DNA from: Desmodus rotundus
Taxonomy: Eukaryota; Chordata; Mammalia; Chiroptera; Phyllostomidae
Assembly (NCBI RefSeq): GCF_022682495.2
Contig: NW_026527291.1
Span: 496,001 to 560,000 of the forward strand
Direction: 5' to 3'
Length of the DNA stretch: 64,000 nucleotides
The notes under the pieces are model-generated. The model ran no database searches. It saw only the letters and a list, made by a program, of their open reading frames with translations, and was not told the DNA's origin. Position numbers and translations under genes: made by a program. Below, one piece after another: positions 34,117 through 47,006 of the stretch. Within the stretch, counting starts at the first letter, position 1, and the number at the start of each line of letters is the position of its first letter.

Positions 34117-35637
34117 AGGTCACAGCAGTTTCACAGGGTCCCTGCGCACCTGTCCATGGAAACAGAAGCCCTCCCTGCCACTCAGAGGACCGCGCGATTA
34201 CCCCTAGGCCACACTGCCCAGCAGCACTCTCAGCCCCGCACAGACAGTGTGCTAAGGACAGACTTTGATACCGGGGCCCTGGGCGGGGGATTTTCCATGG
34301 AACTCTCTAAGGGCCCGGTGCCCTGTGTCGCCCGGGAGTGCCCAAGCCCTTCCTTGACCCCGCAGGACACTTGCATCCAGCAATAAGCAGCCGTCTGCCT
34401 CCACGGGGCTCAAACACCTGGGCCCGGTGTGCGGGAACCTGGCGTACGTGGAGGCAAACCCCCAGACCCCTCTGGCCCGAACCCACCACTGCGAAGATCC
34501 CCCTTCTCTTCCATCCGTAAAGGGGCCCTCCCTGGGGAGTGGAGGAACATGGGGAGGCCCCCAGGAGATGGCTTTTCTCCGAGCCGCGGCTGGCTCGTTT
34601 CGGGCCTATACGTGGGCCGCGCATGCGCACTCAGGCTCCAAAGCACACGCCTTCCTCGGCTCACCTGACCCACCCTTTAGAGGTCACAGCAGTTCCACAG
34701 GGTCCCTGGGCACCAGTCCGTGGACACAGGAGCCCTCCCTGCCACCTAAAGGACCACGCGATTTCCGCTGGGGAACACTCCCCAGAAGCACTCCCAGCCT
34801 CGCACAGACACTGTGCGCAGGATAGACTTGTGGACCAGGGGCCTGGGGGGGGGAATTTTCCAGGGAACTCGCTAAAGGCCAGGTGCCCTCTGTCGCCCTG
34901 GGAGTGCCCACGCCATCCCTTAACCCTGCAGGACACTATCATCCAGCAATAAGCAGCCCTCTGCCTCCACGGGGCTCAAACACCTGGGGCCGTTGTGCGA
35001 GCACCTGGCGTTCGTGCAGGCAAACCCGCAGACCCCTCTGGCCCGAACCCACCACTGCGAAGATCCCACTTTTCTTCCATCCGTAAAGGGGTCCTCCTTG
35101 AGGAGTGGAGGAACACGGGGAGGCCCCCAGGAGATGGCTTTTCTCCGAGCCGCGGCTGGCTCCTTTCGGGCCCATACGTGGGCCGCGAGTGCGCACTCAG
35201 GCTCCCCACAACAGGCCTCCCTCGGGTCACGGGGCCCACCCTTGTGGTGTCTCCTGACCCACCCATGAGGGGTCAAGTGACCCACGCCCGGGGGGTCTCG
35301 TGACCCACCCCTGAGGTGTCACGTGACCCACCCCTGGGGGGTCTCGTGACCCACCCTTGAGGGGTCACGTGACCCACCCCTGAGGGGTCACGTGACCCAC
35401 ACCTGCGGGGTCACGTGACCCACCCCTGGGGGGTCTCGTGACGCACCCCTGAGGGGTCACGTGACCCACCCCTGGGGGGTCTCGTGACGCACCCCTGAGG
35501 GGTCACGTGACCCACCCTTGAGGGGTTTCGTGACCCACCCTTTTGGTGTCACGTGACCCACCCTTTTGGGGTCTCGTGACCCACCCTTGGGAAGTCACCT
35601 GTCCCACCCTGGAGGGGTCAGGTTACCCGACCTTGAG
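34117..35637 (+). repeat. Unit 26: long, 1521 bp, Q18 array
   Basis: Private c at 34506. Core B 34681-35223 has a at 35188, which breaks the NRF1 site. Q array 35224-35637. Confidence 0.9.
35184..35195 (-). promoter_or_regulatory. Broken NRF1 site in unit 26
   Basis: CGCGAGTGCGCA in place of CGCGCGTGCGCA. The c-to-a change at 35188 removes a CpG and a required GCGC position. Unit 42 has the same change at 57926. Confidence 0.6.
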
Positions 35638-37111
35638 AGGTCACAGCAGTTTCACAGGGTCCCTGCGCACCTGTCCATGGAAACAGAAGCCCTCCCTGCC
35701 ACTCAGAGGACCGCGCGATTACCCCTAGGCCACACTGCCTAGCAGCACTCTCAGCCCCGCACAGACAGTGTGCTAAGGACAGACTTGGATACCGGGGCCC
35801 TGGGCGGGGGATTTTCCATGGAACTCTCTAAGGGCCCGGTGCCCTGTGTCGCCCGGGAGTGCCCAAGCCCTTCCTTGACCCCGCAGGACACTTGCATCCA
35901 GCAATAAGCAGCCGTCTGCCTCCACGGGGCTCAAACACCTGGGCCCGGTGTGCGGGAACCTGGCGTACGTGGAGGCAAACCCCCAGACCCCTCTGGCCCG
36001 AACCCACCACTCGAAGATCCCCCTTTTCTTCCATCCGTAAAGGGGCCCTCCCTGGGGAGTGGAGGAACATGGGGAGGCCCCCAGGAGATGGCTTTTCTCC
36101 GAGCCGCGGCTGGCTCGTTTCGGGCCTATACGTGGGCCGCGCATGCGCACTCAGGCTCCCAAGCACACGCCTTCCTCGGCTCACCTGACCCATCCTTTAG
36201 AGGTCACAGCAGTTCCACAGGGTCCCTGGGCACCTGTCCGAGGACACAGGAGCCCTCCCTGTCACCTAAAGGACCACGCGATTTCCGCTGGGGAACACTC
36301 CCCAGAAGCACTCCCAGCCTCGCACAGACACTGTGCGCAGGATAGACTTGTGGACCAGGGGCCTGGGGGGGGGAATTTTCCAGGGAACTCTCTAAAGGCC
36401 AGGTGCCCTCTGTCGCCCTGGGAGTGCCCACGCCATCCCTTAACCCTGCAGGACACTATCATCCAGCAATAAGCAGCCCTCTGCCTCCACGGGGCTCAAA
36501 CACCTGGGGCCGTTGTGCGAGCACCTGGCGTTCGTGCAGGCAAACCCGCAGACCCCTCTGGCCCGAACCCACCACTGCGAAGATCCCACTTTTCTTCCAT
36601 CCGTAAAGGGGTCCTCCTTGAGGAGTGGAGGAACACGGGGAGGCCCCCAGGAGATGGCTTTTCTCCGAGCCGCGGCTGGCTCCTTTCGGGCCCAAACGTG
36701 GGCCGCGCGTGCGCACTCAGGCTCCCCACAACAGGCCTCCCTCGGGTCACGGGGCCCACCCTTGTGGTGTCTCCTGACCCACCCATGAGGGGTCAAGTGA
36801 CCCACGCCCGGGGGGTCTCGTGACCCACCCCTGAGGTGTCACGTGACCCACCCCTGGGGGGTCTCGTGACCCACCCTTGAGGGGTCACGTGACCCACCCC
36901 TGAGGGGTCACGTGACCCACACCTGCGGGGTCACGTGACCCAACCCTGGGGGGTCTCGTGACGCACCCCTGAGGGGTCACGTGACCCACCCTTGAGGGGT
37001 TTCGTGACCCACCCTTTTGGTGTCACGTGACCCACCCTTTTGGGGTCTCGTGACCCACCCTTGGGAAGTCACCTGTCCCACCCTGGAGGGGTCAGGTTAC
37101 CCGACCTTGAG
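35638..37111 (+). repeat. Unit 27: long, 1474 bp, Q16 array
   Basis: Core A one base short, with a private t at 35740. Core B 36201-36743, array 36744-37111 with ACCCAACCC in repeat 9. Confidence 0.9.
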
Positions 37112-38631
37112 AGGTCACAGCAGTTTCACAGGGTCCCTGCGCACCTGTCCATGGAAACAGAAGCCCTCCCTGCCACTCAGAGGACCGCGCGATTACCCCT
37201 AGGCCACACTGCCCAGCAGCACTCTCAGCCCCGCACAGACAGTGTGCTAAGGACAGACTTGGATACCGGGGCCCTGGGCGGGGGATTTTCCATGGAACTC
37301 TCTAAGGGCCCGGTGCCCTGTGTCGCCCGGGAGTGCCCAAGCCCTTCCTTGACCCCGCAGGACACTTGCATCCAGCAATAAGCAGCCGTCTGCCTCCACG
37401 GGGCTCAAACACCTGGGCCCGGTGTGCGGGAACCTGGCGTACGTGGAGGCAAACCCCAGACCCCTCTGGCCCGAACCCACCACTGGGAAGATCCCCCTTT
37501 TCTTCCATCCGTAAAGGGGCCCTCCCTGGGGAGTGGAGGGACATGGGGAGGCCCCCAGGAGATGGCTTTTCTCCGAGCTGCGGCTGGCTCGTTTCGGGCC
37601 TATACGTGGGCCGCGCATGCGCACTCAGGCTCCCAAGCACACGCCTTCCTCGGCTCACCTGACCCATCCTTTAGAGGTCACAGCAGTTCCACAGGGTCCC
37701 TGGGCACCTGTCCGAGGACACAGGAGCCCTCCCTGTCACCTAAAGGACCACGCGATTTCCGCTGGGGAACACTCCCCAGAAGCACTCCCAGCCTCGCACA
37801 GACACTGTGCGCAGGATAGACTTGTGGACCAGGGGCCTGGGGGGGGGAATTTTCCAGGGAACTCTCTAAAGGCCAGGTGCCCTCTGTCGCCCTGGGAGTG
37901 CCCACGCCATCCCTTAACCCTGCAGGACACTATCATCCAGCAATAAGCAGCCCTCTGCCTCCACGGGGCTCAAACACCTGGGGCCGTTGTGCGAGCACCT
38001 GGCGTTCGTGCAGGCAAACCCGCAGACCCCTCTGGCCCGAACCCACCACTGCGAAGATCCCACTTTTCTTCCATCCGTAAAGGGGTCCTCCTTGAGGAGT
38101 GGAGGAACACGGGGAGGCCCCCAGGAGATGGCTTTTCTCCGAGCCGCGGCTGGCTCCTTTCGGGCCCAAACGTGGGCCGCGCGTGCGCACTCAGGCTCCC
38201 CACAACAGGCCTCCCTCGGGTCACGGGGCCCACCCTTGTGGTGTCTCCTGACCCACCCATGAGGGGTCAAGTGACCCACGCCCGGGGGGTCTCGTGACCC
38301 ACCCCTGAGGTGTCACGTGACCCACCCCTGGGGGGTCTCGTGACCCACCCTTGAGGGGTCACGTGACCCACCCCTGAGGGGTCACGTGACCCACACCTGC
38401 GGGGTCACGTGACCCACCCCTGGGGGGTCTCGTGACGCACCCCTGAGGGGTCACGTGACCCACCCCTGGGGGGTCTCGTGACGCACCCCTGAGGGGTCAC
38501 GTGACCCACCCTTGAGGGGTTTCGTGACCCACCCTTTTGGTGTCACGTGACCCACCCTTTTGGGGTCTCGTGACCCACCCTTGGGAAGTCACCTGTCCCA
38601 CCCTGGAGGGGTCAGGTTACCCGACCTTGAG
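37112..38631 (+). repeat. Unit 28: long, 1520 bp, Q18 array
   Basis: Core A deletion form with CCACTGGGAAG. Core B 37675-38217 (CCCAAACG variant), Q array 38218-38631. Confidence 0.9.
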
Positions 38632-40152
38632 AGGTCACAGCAGTTTCACAGGGTCCCTGCGCACCTGTCCATGGAAACAGAAGCCCTCCCTGCCACTCAG
38701 AGGACCGCGCGATTACCCCTAGGCCACACTGCCCAGCAGCACTCTCAGCCCCGCACAGACAGTGTGCTAAGGACAGACTTTGATACCGGGGCCCTGGGCG
38801 GGGGATTTTCCATGGAACTCTCTAAGGGCCCGGTGCCCTGTGTCGCCCGGGAGTGCCCAAGCCCTTCCTTGACCCCGCAGGACACTTGCATCCAGCAATA
38901 AGCAGCCGTCTGCCTCCACGGGGCTCAAACACGTGGGCCCGGTGTGCGGGAACCTGGCGTACGTGGAGGCAAACCCCCAGACCCCTCTGGCCCGAACCCA
39001 CCACTGCGAAGATCCCCCTTTTCTTCCATCCGTAAAGGGGCCCTCCCTGGGGAGTGGAGGAACATGGGGAGGCCCCCAGGAGATGGCTTTTCTCCGAGCC
39101 GCGGCTGGCTCGTTTCGGGCCTATACGTGGGCCGCGCATGCGCACTCAGGCTCCAAAGCACACGCCTTCCTCGGCTCACCTGACCCACCCTTTAGAGGTC
39201 ACAGCAGTTCCACAGGGTCCCTGGGCACCAGTCCGTGGACACAGGAGCCCTCCCTGCCACCTAAAGGACCACGCGATTTCCGCTGGGGAACACTCCCCAG
39301 AAGCACTCCCAGCCTCGCACAGACACTGTGCGCAGGATAGACTTGTGGACCAGGGGCCTGGGGGGGGGAATTTTCCAGGGAACTCGCTAAAGGCCAGGTG
39401 CCCTCTGTCGCCCTGGGAGTGCCCACGCCATCCCTTAACCCTGCAGGACACTATCATCCAGCAATAAGCAGCCCTCTGCCTCCACGGGGCTCAAAAACCT
39501 GGGCCCGTTGTGCGAGCACCTGGCGTTCGTGCAGGCAAACCCGCAGACCCCTCTGGCCCGAACCCACCACTGCGAAGATCCCACTTTTCTTCCATCAGTA
39601 AAGGGGTCCTCCTTGAGGAGTGGAGGAACACGGGGAAGCCCCCAGGAGATGGCTTTTCTCCGAGCCGCGCCTGGCTCCTTTCGGGCCTATACGTGGGCCG
39701 CGCGTGCGCACTCAGGCTCCCCACAACAGGCCTCCCTCGGGTCACGGGGCCCACCCTTGAGGTGTCTCCTGACCCACCCTTGAGGGGTCACGTGACCCAC
39801 CCACGGGGGGTCTCGTGACGCACCCCTGAGGGGTCACGTGACCCACCCCTGGGGGGTCTCGTGACCCACCCTTGAGGGGTCAGGTGACCCACCCCTGAGG
39901 GGTCACGTGACCCACACCTGCGGGGTCACGTGACCCAACCCTGGGGGGTCTCGTGACGCACCCCTGAGGTGTCACGTGACCCACCCCTGGGGGGTCTCGT
40001 GACCCACCTCTGAGGGGTCACGTGACCCACCCTTGAGGGGTTTCGTGACCCACCCTTTTGGGGTCACGTGACCCACCCTTTTGGGGTCTCGTGACCCAGC
40101 CTTGGGAGGTCACCTGTCCCACCCTGGAGGGGTCAGGTGACCCGCCCTTGAG
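38632..40152 (+). repeat. Unit 29: long, 1521 bp, P18 array
   Basis: Core A has a private g at 38933 that creates an extra CACGTG. Core B 39196-39738, P array 39739-40152 (CACGTG in repeat 8). Confidence 0.9.
38930..38935. promoter_or_regulatory. Extra E-box created inside core A of unit 29
   Basis: CAAACACGTGGGCC in place of CAAACACCTGGGCC. It is the only CACGTG I see outside the minisatellite arrays. Most likely a chance point mutation. Confidence 0.5.
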
Positions 40153-40969
40153 AGGTCACAGCAGTTTCACAGGGTCCCTGCGCACCTGTCCATGGAAACA
40201 GAAGCCCTCCCTGCCACTCAGAGGACCGTGCGATTTCCCCTAGGCCACACTGCCCAGCAGGACTCTCAGCCCCGCACAGACAGTGTGCTAAGGACAGACT
40301 TGGATACCGGGGCCCTGGGCGGGGGATTTTCCATGGAACTCTCTAAGGGCCCGGTGCCCTGTGTCGCCCGGGAGTGCCCAAGCCCTTCCTTGACCCCGCA
40401 GGACACTTGCATCCAGCAATAAGCAGCCGTCTGCCTCCACGGGGCTCAAACACCTGGGCCCGGTGTGCGGGAACCTGGCGTACGTGGAGGCAAACCCCCA
40501 GACCCCTCTGGCCCGAACCCACCACTGCGAAGATCCCCCTTTTCTTCCATCCGTAAAGGGGCCCTCCCTGGGGAGTGGAGGAACACGGGGAGGCCCCCAG
40601 GAGATGGCTTTTCTCCGAGCCGCGGCTGGCTCCTTTCGGGCCCATACGTGGGCCGCGCGTGCGCACTCAGGCTCCCCACAACAGGCCTCCCTCGGGTCAC
40701 GGGGCCCACCCTTGTGGTGTCTCCTGACCCACCCATGAGGGGTCAAGTGACCCACGCCCGGGGGGTCTCGTGACCCACCCCTGAGGTGTCACGTGACCCA
40801 CCCCTGGGGGGTCTCGTGACCCACCCCTGAGGGGTCACGTGACCCACCCTTGAGGGGTTTCGTGACCCACCCTTTTGGGGTCACGTGACCCACCCTTTTG
40901 GGGTCTCGTGACCCAGCCTTGGGAGGTCACCTGTCCCACCCTGGAGGGGTCAGGTGACCCGCCCTTGAG
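40153..40969 (+). repeat. Unit 30: short, 817 bp, hybrid core + 12-copy array
   Basis: Hybrid core 40153-40693, array 40694-40969. Isolated 2338-bp pair with unit 31. Confidence 0.9.
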
Positions 40970-42490
40970 AGGTCACAGCAGTTTCACAGGGTCCCTGCGC
41001 ACCTGTCCATGGAAACAGAAGCCCTCCCTGCCACTCAGAGGACCGTGCGATTTCCCCTAGGCCACACTGCCCAGCAGGACTCTCAGCCCCGCACAGACAG
41101 TGTGCTAAGGACAGACTTGGATACCGGGGCCCTGGGCGGGGGATTTTCCATGGAACTCTCTAAGGGCCCGGTGCCCTGTGTCGCCCGGGAGTGCCCATGC
41201 CCTTCCTTGACCCCGCAGGACACTTGCCTCCAGCAATAAGCAGCCGTCTGCCTCCACGGGGCTCAAACACCTGGGCCCGGTGTGCGGGAACCTGGCGTAC
41301 GTGGAGGCAAACCCCCAGACCCCTCTGGCCCGAACCCACCACTGCGAAGATCCCCCTTTTCTTCCATCCGTAAAGGGGCCCTCCCTGGGGAGTGGAGGAA
41401 CATGGGGAGGCCCCCAGGAGATGGCTTTTCTCCGAGCCGCGGCTGGCTCGTTTCGGGCCTATACGTGGGCCGCGCATGCGCACTCAGGCTCCAAAGCACA
41501 CGCCTTCCTCGGCTCACCTGACCCACCCTTTAGAGGTCACAGCAGTTCCACAGGGTCCCTGGGCACCAGTCCGTGGACACAGGAGCCCTCCCTGCCACCT
41601 AAAGGACCACGCGATTTCCGCTGGGGAACACTCCCCAGAAGCACTCCCAGCCTCGCACAGACACTGTGCGCAGGATAGACTTGTGGACCAGGGGCCTGGG
41701 GGGGGGAATTTTCCAGGGAACTCGCTAAAGGCCAGGTGCCCTCTGTCGCCCTGGGAGTGCCCACGCCATCCCTTAACCCTGCAGGACACTATCATCCAGC
41801 AATAAGCAGCCCTCTGCCTCCACGGGGCTCAAAAACCTGGGCCCGTTGTGCGAGCACCTGGCGTTCGTGCAGGCAAACCCGCAGACCCCTCTGGCCCGAA
41901 CCCACCACTGCGAAGATCCCACTTTTCTTCCATCAGTAAAGGGGTCCTCCTTGAGGAGTGGAGGAACACGGGGAAGCCCCCAGGAGATGGCTTTTCTCCG
42001 AGCCGCGCCTGGCTCCTTTCGGGCCTATACGTGGGCCGCGCGTGCGCACTCAGGCTCCCCACAACAGGCCTCCCTCGGGTCACGGGGCCCACCCTTGAGG
42101 TGTCTCCTGACCCACCCTTGAGGGGTCACGTGACCCACCCACGGGGGGTCTCGTGACGCACCCCTGAGGGGTCACGTGACCCACCCCTGGGGGGTCTCGT
42201 GACCCACCCTTGAGGGGTCAGGTGACCCACCCCTGAGGGGTCATGTGACCCACACCTGCGGGGTCACGTGACCCAACCCTGGGGGGTCTCGTGACGCACC
42301 CCTGAGGGGTCACGTGACCCACCCCTGGGGGGTCTCGTGACCCACCCCTGAGGGGTCACGTGACCCACCCTTGAGGGGTTTCGTGACCCACCCTTTTGGG
42401 GTCACGTGACCCACCCTTTTGGGGTCTCGTGACCCAGCCTTGGGAGGTCACCTGTCCCACCCTGGAGGGGTCAGGTGACCCGCCCTTGAG
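40970..42490 (+). repeat. Unit 31: long, 1521 bp, P18 array
   Basis: Core A 40970-41510, core B 41534-42076, P array 42077-42490 (CATGTG in repeat 8). Confidence 0.9.
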
Positions 42491-44010
42491 AGGTCACAGC
42501 AGTTTCACAGGGTCCCTGCGCACCTGTCCATGGAAACAGAAGCCCTCCCTGCCACTCAGAGGACCGCGCGATTACCCCTAGGCCACACTGCCCAGCAGCA
42601 CTCTCAGCCCCGCACAGACAGTGTGCTAAGGACAGACTTTGATACCGGGGCCCTGGGCGGGGGATTTTCCATGGAACTCTCTAAGGGCCCGGTGCCCTGT
42701 GTCGCCCGGGAGTGCCCAAGCCCTTCCTTGACCCCGCAGGACACTTGCATCCAGCAATAAGCAGCCGTCTGCCTCCACGGGGCTCAAACACCTGGGCCCG
42801 GTGTGCGGGAACCTGGCGTACGTGGAGGCAAACCCCAGACCCCTCTGGCCCGAACCCACCACTGGGAAGATCCCCCTTTTCTTCCATCCGTAAAGGGGCC
42901 CTCCCTGGGGAGTGGAGGGACATGGGGAGGCCCCCAGGAGATGGCTTTTCTCCGAGCTGCGGCTGGCTCGTTTCGGGCCTATACGTGGGCCGCGCATGCG
43001 CACTCAGGCTCCCAAGCACACGCCTTCCTCGGCTCACCTGACCCATCCTTTAGAGGTCACAGCAGTTCCACAGGGTCCCTGGGCACCTGTCCGAGGACAC
43101 AGGAGCCCTCCCTGTCACCTAAAGGACCACGCGATTTCCGCTGGGGAACACTCCCCAGAAGCACTCCCAGCCTCGCACAGACACTGTGCGCAGGATAGAC
43201 TTGTGGACCAGGGGCCTGGGGGGGGGAATTTTCCAGGGAACTCTCTAAAGGCCAGGTGCCCTCTGTCGCCCTGGGAGTGCCCACGCCATCCCTTAACCCT
43301 GCAGGACACTATCATCCAGCAATAAGCAGCCCTCTGCCTCCACGGGGCTCAAACACCTGGGGCCGTTGTGCGAGCACCTGGCGTTCGTGCAGGCAAACCC
43401 ACAGACCCCTCTGGCCCGAACCCACCACTGCGAAGATCCCACTTTTCTTCCATCCGTAAAGGGGTCCTCCTTGAGGAGTGGAGGAACACGGGGAGGCCCC
43501 CAGGAGATGGCTTTTCTCCGAGCCGCGGCTGGCTCCTTTCGGGCCCAAACGTGGGCCGCGCGTGCGCACTCAGGCTCCCCACAACAGGCCTCCCTCGGGT
43601 CACGGGGCCCACCCTTGTGGTGTCTCCTGACCCACCCATGAGGGGTCAAGTGACCCACGCCCGGGGGGTCTCGTGACCCACCCCTGAGGTGTCACGTGAC
43701 CCACCCCTGGGGGGTCTCGTGACCCACCCTTGAGGGGTCACGTGACCCACCCCTGAGGGGTCACGTGACCCACACCTGCGGGGTCACGTGACCCACCCCT
43801 GGGGGGTCTCGTGACGCACCCCTGAGGGGTCACGTGACCCACACCTGGGGGGTCTCGTGACGCACCCCTGAGGGGTCACGTGACCCACCCTTGAGGGGTT
43901 TCGTGACCCACCCTTTTGGTGTCACGTGACCCACCCTTTTGGGGTCTCGTGACCCACCCTTGGGAAGTCACCTGTCCCACCCTGGAGGGGTCAGGTTACC
44001 CGACCTTGAG
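42491..44010 (+). repeat. Unit 32: long, 1520 bp, Q18 array
   Basis: Core B 43054-43596 with a private a at 43401. Q array 43597-44010 with a private a at 43843. Counterpart of unit 23. Confidence 0.9.
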
Positions 44011-45532
44011 AGGTCACAGCAGTTTCACAGGGTCCCTGCGCACCTGTCCATGGAAACAGAAGCCCTCCCTGCCACTCAGAGGACCGCGCGATTACCCCTA
44101 GGCCACACTGCCCAGCAGCACTCTCAGCCCCGCACAGACAGTGTGCTAAGGACAGACTTTGATACCGGGGCCCTGGGCGGGGGATTTTCCATGGAACTCT
44201 CTAAGGGCCCGGTGCCCTGTGTCGCCCGGGAGTGCCCAAGCCCTTCCTTGACCCCGCAGGACACTTGCATCCAGCAATAAGCAGCCGTCTGCCTCCACGG
44301 GGCTCAAACACCTGGGCCCGGTGTGCGGGAACCTGGCGTACGTGGAGGCAAACCCCCAGACCCCTCTGGCCCGAACCCACCACTGCGAAGATCCCCCTTT
44401 TCTTCCATCCGTAAAGGGGCCCTCCCTGGGGAGTGGAGGAACATGGGGAGGCCCCCAGGAGATGGCTTTTCTCCGAGCCGCGGCTGGCTCGTTTCGGGCC
44501 TATACGTGGGCCGCGCATGCGCACTCAGGCTCCAAAGCACACGCCTTCCTCGGCTCACCTGACCCACCCTTTAGAGGTCACAGCAGTTCCACAGGGTCCC
44601 TGGGCACCAGTCCGTGGACACAGGAGCCCTCCCTGCCACCTAAAGGACCACGCGATTTCCGCTGGGGAACACTCCCCAGAAGCACTCCCAGCCTCGCACA
44701 GACACTGTGCGCAGGATAGACTTGTGGACCAGGGGCCTGGGGGGGGGAATTTTCCAGGGAACTCTCTAAAGGCCAGGTGCCCTCTGTCGCCCTGGGAGTG
44801 CCCACGCCATCCCTTAACCCTGCAGGACACTATCATCCAGCAATAAGCAGCCCTCTGCCTCCACGGGGCTCAAACACCTGGGGCCGTTGTGCGAGCACCT
44901 GGCGTTCGTGCAGGCAAACCCGCAGACCCCTCTGGCCCGAACCCACCACTGCGAAGATCCCACTTTTCTTCCATCAGTAAAGGGGTCCTCCTTGAGGAGT
45001 GGAGGAACACGGGGAAGCCCCCAGGAGATGGCTTTTCTCCGAGCCGCGCCTGGCTCCTTTCGGGCCTATACGTGGGCCGCGCGTGCGCACTCAGGCTCCC
45101 CACAACAGGCCTCCCTCGGGTCACGGGGCCCACCCTTGAGGTGTCTCCTGACCCACCCTTGAGGGGTCACGTGACCCACCCACGGGGGGTCTCGTGACGC
45201 ACCCCTGAGGGGTCACGTGACCCACCCCTGGGGGGTCTCGTGACCCACCCTTGAGGGGTCAGGTGACCCACCCCTGAGGGGTCATGTGACCCACACCTGC
45301 GGGGTCACGTGACCCAACCCTGGGGGGTCTCGTGACGCACCCCTGAGGGGTCACGTGACCCACCCCTGGGGGGTCTCGTGACCCACCCCTGAGGGGTCAC
45401 GTGACCCACCCTTGAGGGGTTTCGTGACCCACCCTTTTGGGGTCACGTGACCCCACCCTTTTGGGGTCTCGTGACCCAGCCTTGGGAGGTCACCTGTCCC
45501 ACCCTGGAGGGGTCAGGTGACCCGCCCTTGAG
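44011..45532 (+). repeat. Unit 33: long, 1522 bp, P18 array with 1-bp insertion
   Basis: Mosaic core B 44575-45117 as in unit 24. P array 45118-45532 has one extra C within 45451-45454. This is the only array whose length is not a multiple of 23. Confidence 0.9.
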
Positions 45533-47006
45533 AGGTCACAGCAGTTTCACAGGGTCCCTGCGCACCTGTCCATGGAAACAGAAGCCCTCCCTGCCACTCA
45601 GAGGACCGCGCGATTACCCCTAGGCCACACTGCCCAGCAGCACTCTCAGCCCCGCACAGACAGTGTGCTAAGGACAGACTTTGATACCGGGGCCCTGGGC
45701 GGGGGATTTTCCATGGAACTCTCTAAGGGCCCGGTGCCCTGTGTCGCCCGGGAGTGCCCAAGCCCTTCCTTGACCCCGCAGGACACTTGCATCCAGCAAT
45801 AAGCAGCCGTCTGCCTCCACGGGGCTCAAACACCTGGGCCCGGTGTGCGGGAACCTGGCGTACGTGGAGGCAAACCCCAGACCCCTCTGGCCCGAACCCA
45901 CCACTGGGAAGATCCCCCTTTTCTTCCATCCGTAAAGGGGCCCTCCCTGGGGAGTGGAGGGACATGGGGAGGCCCCCAGGAGATGGCTTTTCTCCGAGCT
46001 GCGGCTGGCTCGTTTCGGGCCTATACGTGGGCCGCGCATGCGCACTCAGGCTCCCAAGCACACGCCTTCCTCGGCTCACCTGACCCATCCTTTAGAGGTC
46101 ACAGCAGTTCCACAGGGTCCCTGGGCACCTGTCCGAGGACACAGGAGCCCTCCCTGTCACCTAAAGGACCACGCGATTTCCGCTGGGGAACACTCCCCAG
46201 AAGCACTCCCAGCCTCGCACAGACACTGTGCGCAGGATAGACTTGTGGACCAGGGGCCTGGGGGGGGGAATTTTCCAGGGAACTCTCTAAAGGCCAGGTG
46301 CCCTCTGTCGCCCTGGGAGTGCCCACGCCATCCCTTAACCCTGCAGGACACTATCATCCAGCAATAAGCAGCCCTCTGCCTCCACGGGGCTCAAACACCT
46401 GGGGCCGTTGTGCGAGCACCTGGCGTTCGTGCAGGCAAACCCGCAGACCCCTCTGGCCCGAACCCACCACTGCGAAGATCCCACTTTTCTTCCATCCGTA
46501 AAGGGGTCCTCCTTGAGGAGTGGAGGAACACGGGGAGGCCCCCAGGAGATGGCTTTTCTCCGAGCCGCGGCTGGCTCCTTTCGGGCCCAAACGTGGGCCG
46601 CGCGTGCGCACTCAGGCTCCCCACAACAGGCCTCCCTCGGGTCACGGGGCCCACCCTTGTGGTGTCTCCTGACCCACCCATGAGGGGTCAAGTGACCCAC
46701 GCCCGGGGGGTCTCGTGACCCACCCCTGAGGTGTCACGTGACCCACCCCTGGGGGGTCTCGTGACCCACCCTTGAGGGGTCACGTGACCCACCCCTGAGG
46801 GGTCACGTGACCCACACCTGCGGGGTCACGTGACCCACCCCTGGGGGGTCTCGTGACGCACCCCTGAGGGGTCACGTGACCCACCCTTGAGGGGTTTCGT
46901 GACCCACCCTTTTGGTGTCACGTGACCCACCCTTTTGGGGTCTCGTGACCCACCCTTGGGAAGTCACCTGTCCCACCCTGGAGGGGTCAGGTTACCCGAC
47001 CTTGAG
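45533..47006 (+). repeat. Unit 34: long, 1474 bp, Q16 array
   Basis: Core A deletion form, core B 46096-46638, array 46639-47006. Counterpart of unit 25, but repeat 9 has ACCCACCCC. Confidence 0.9.
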
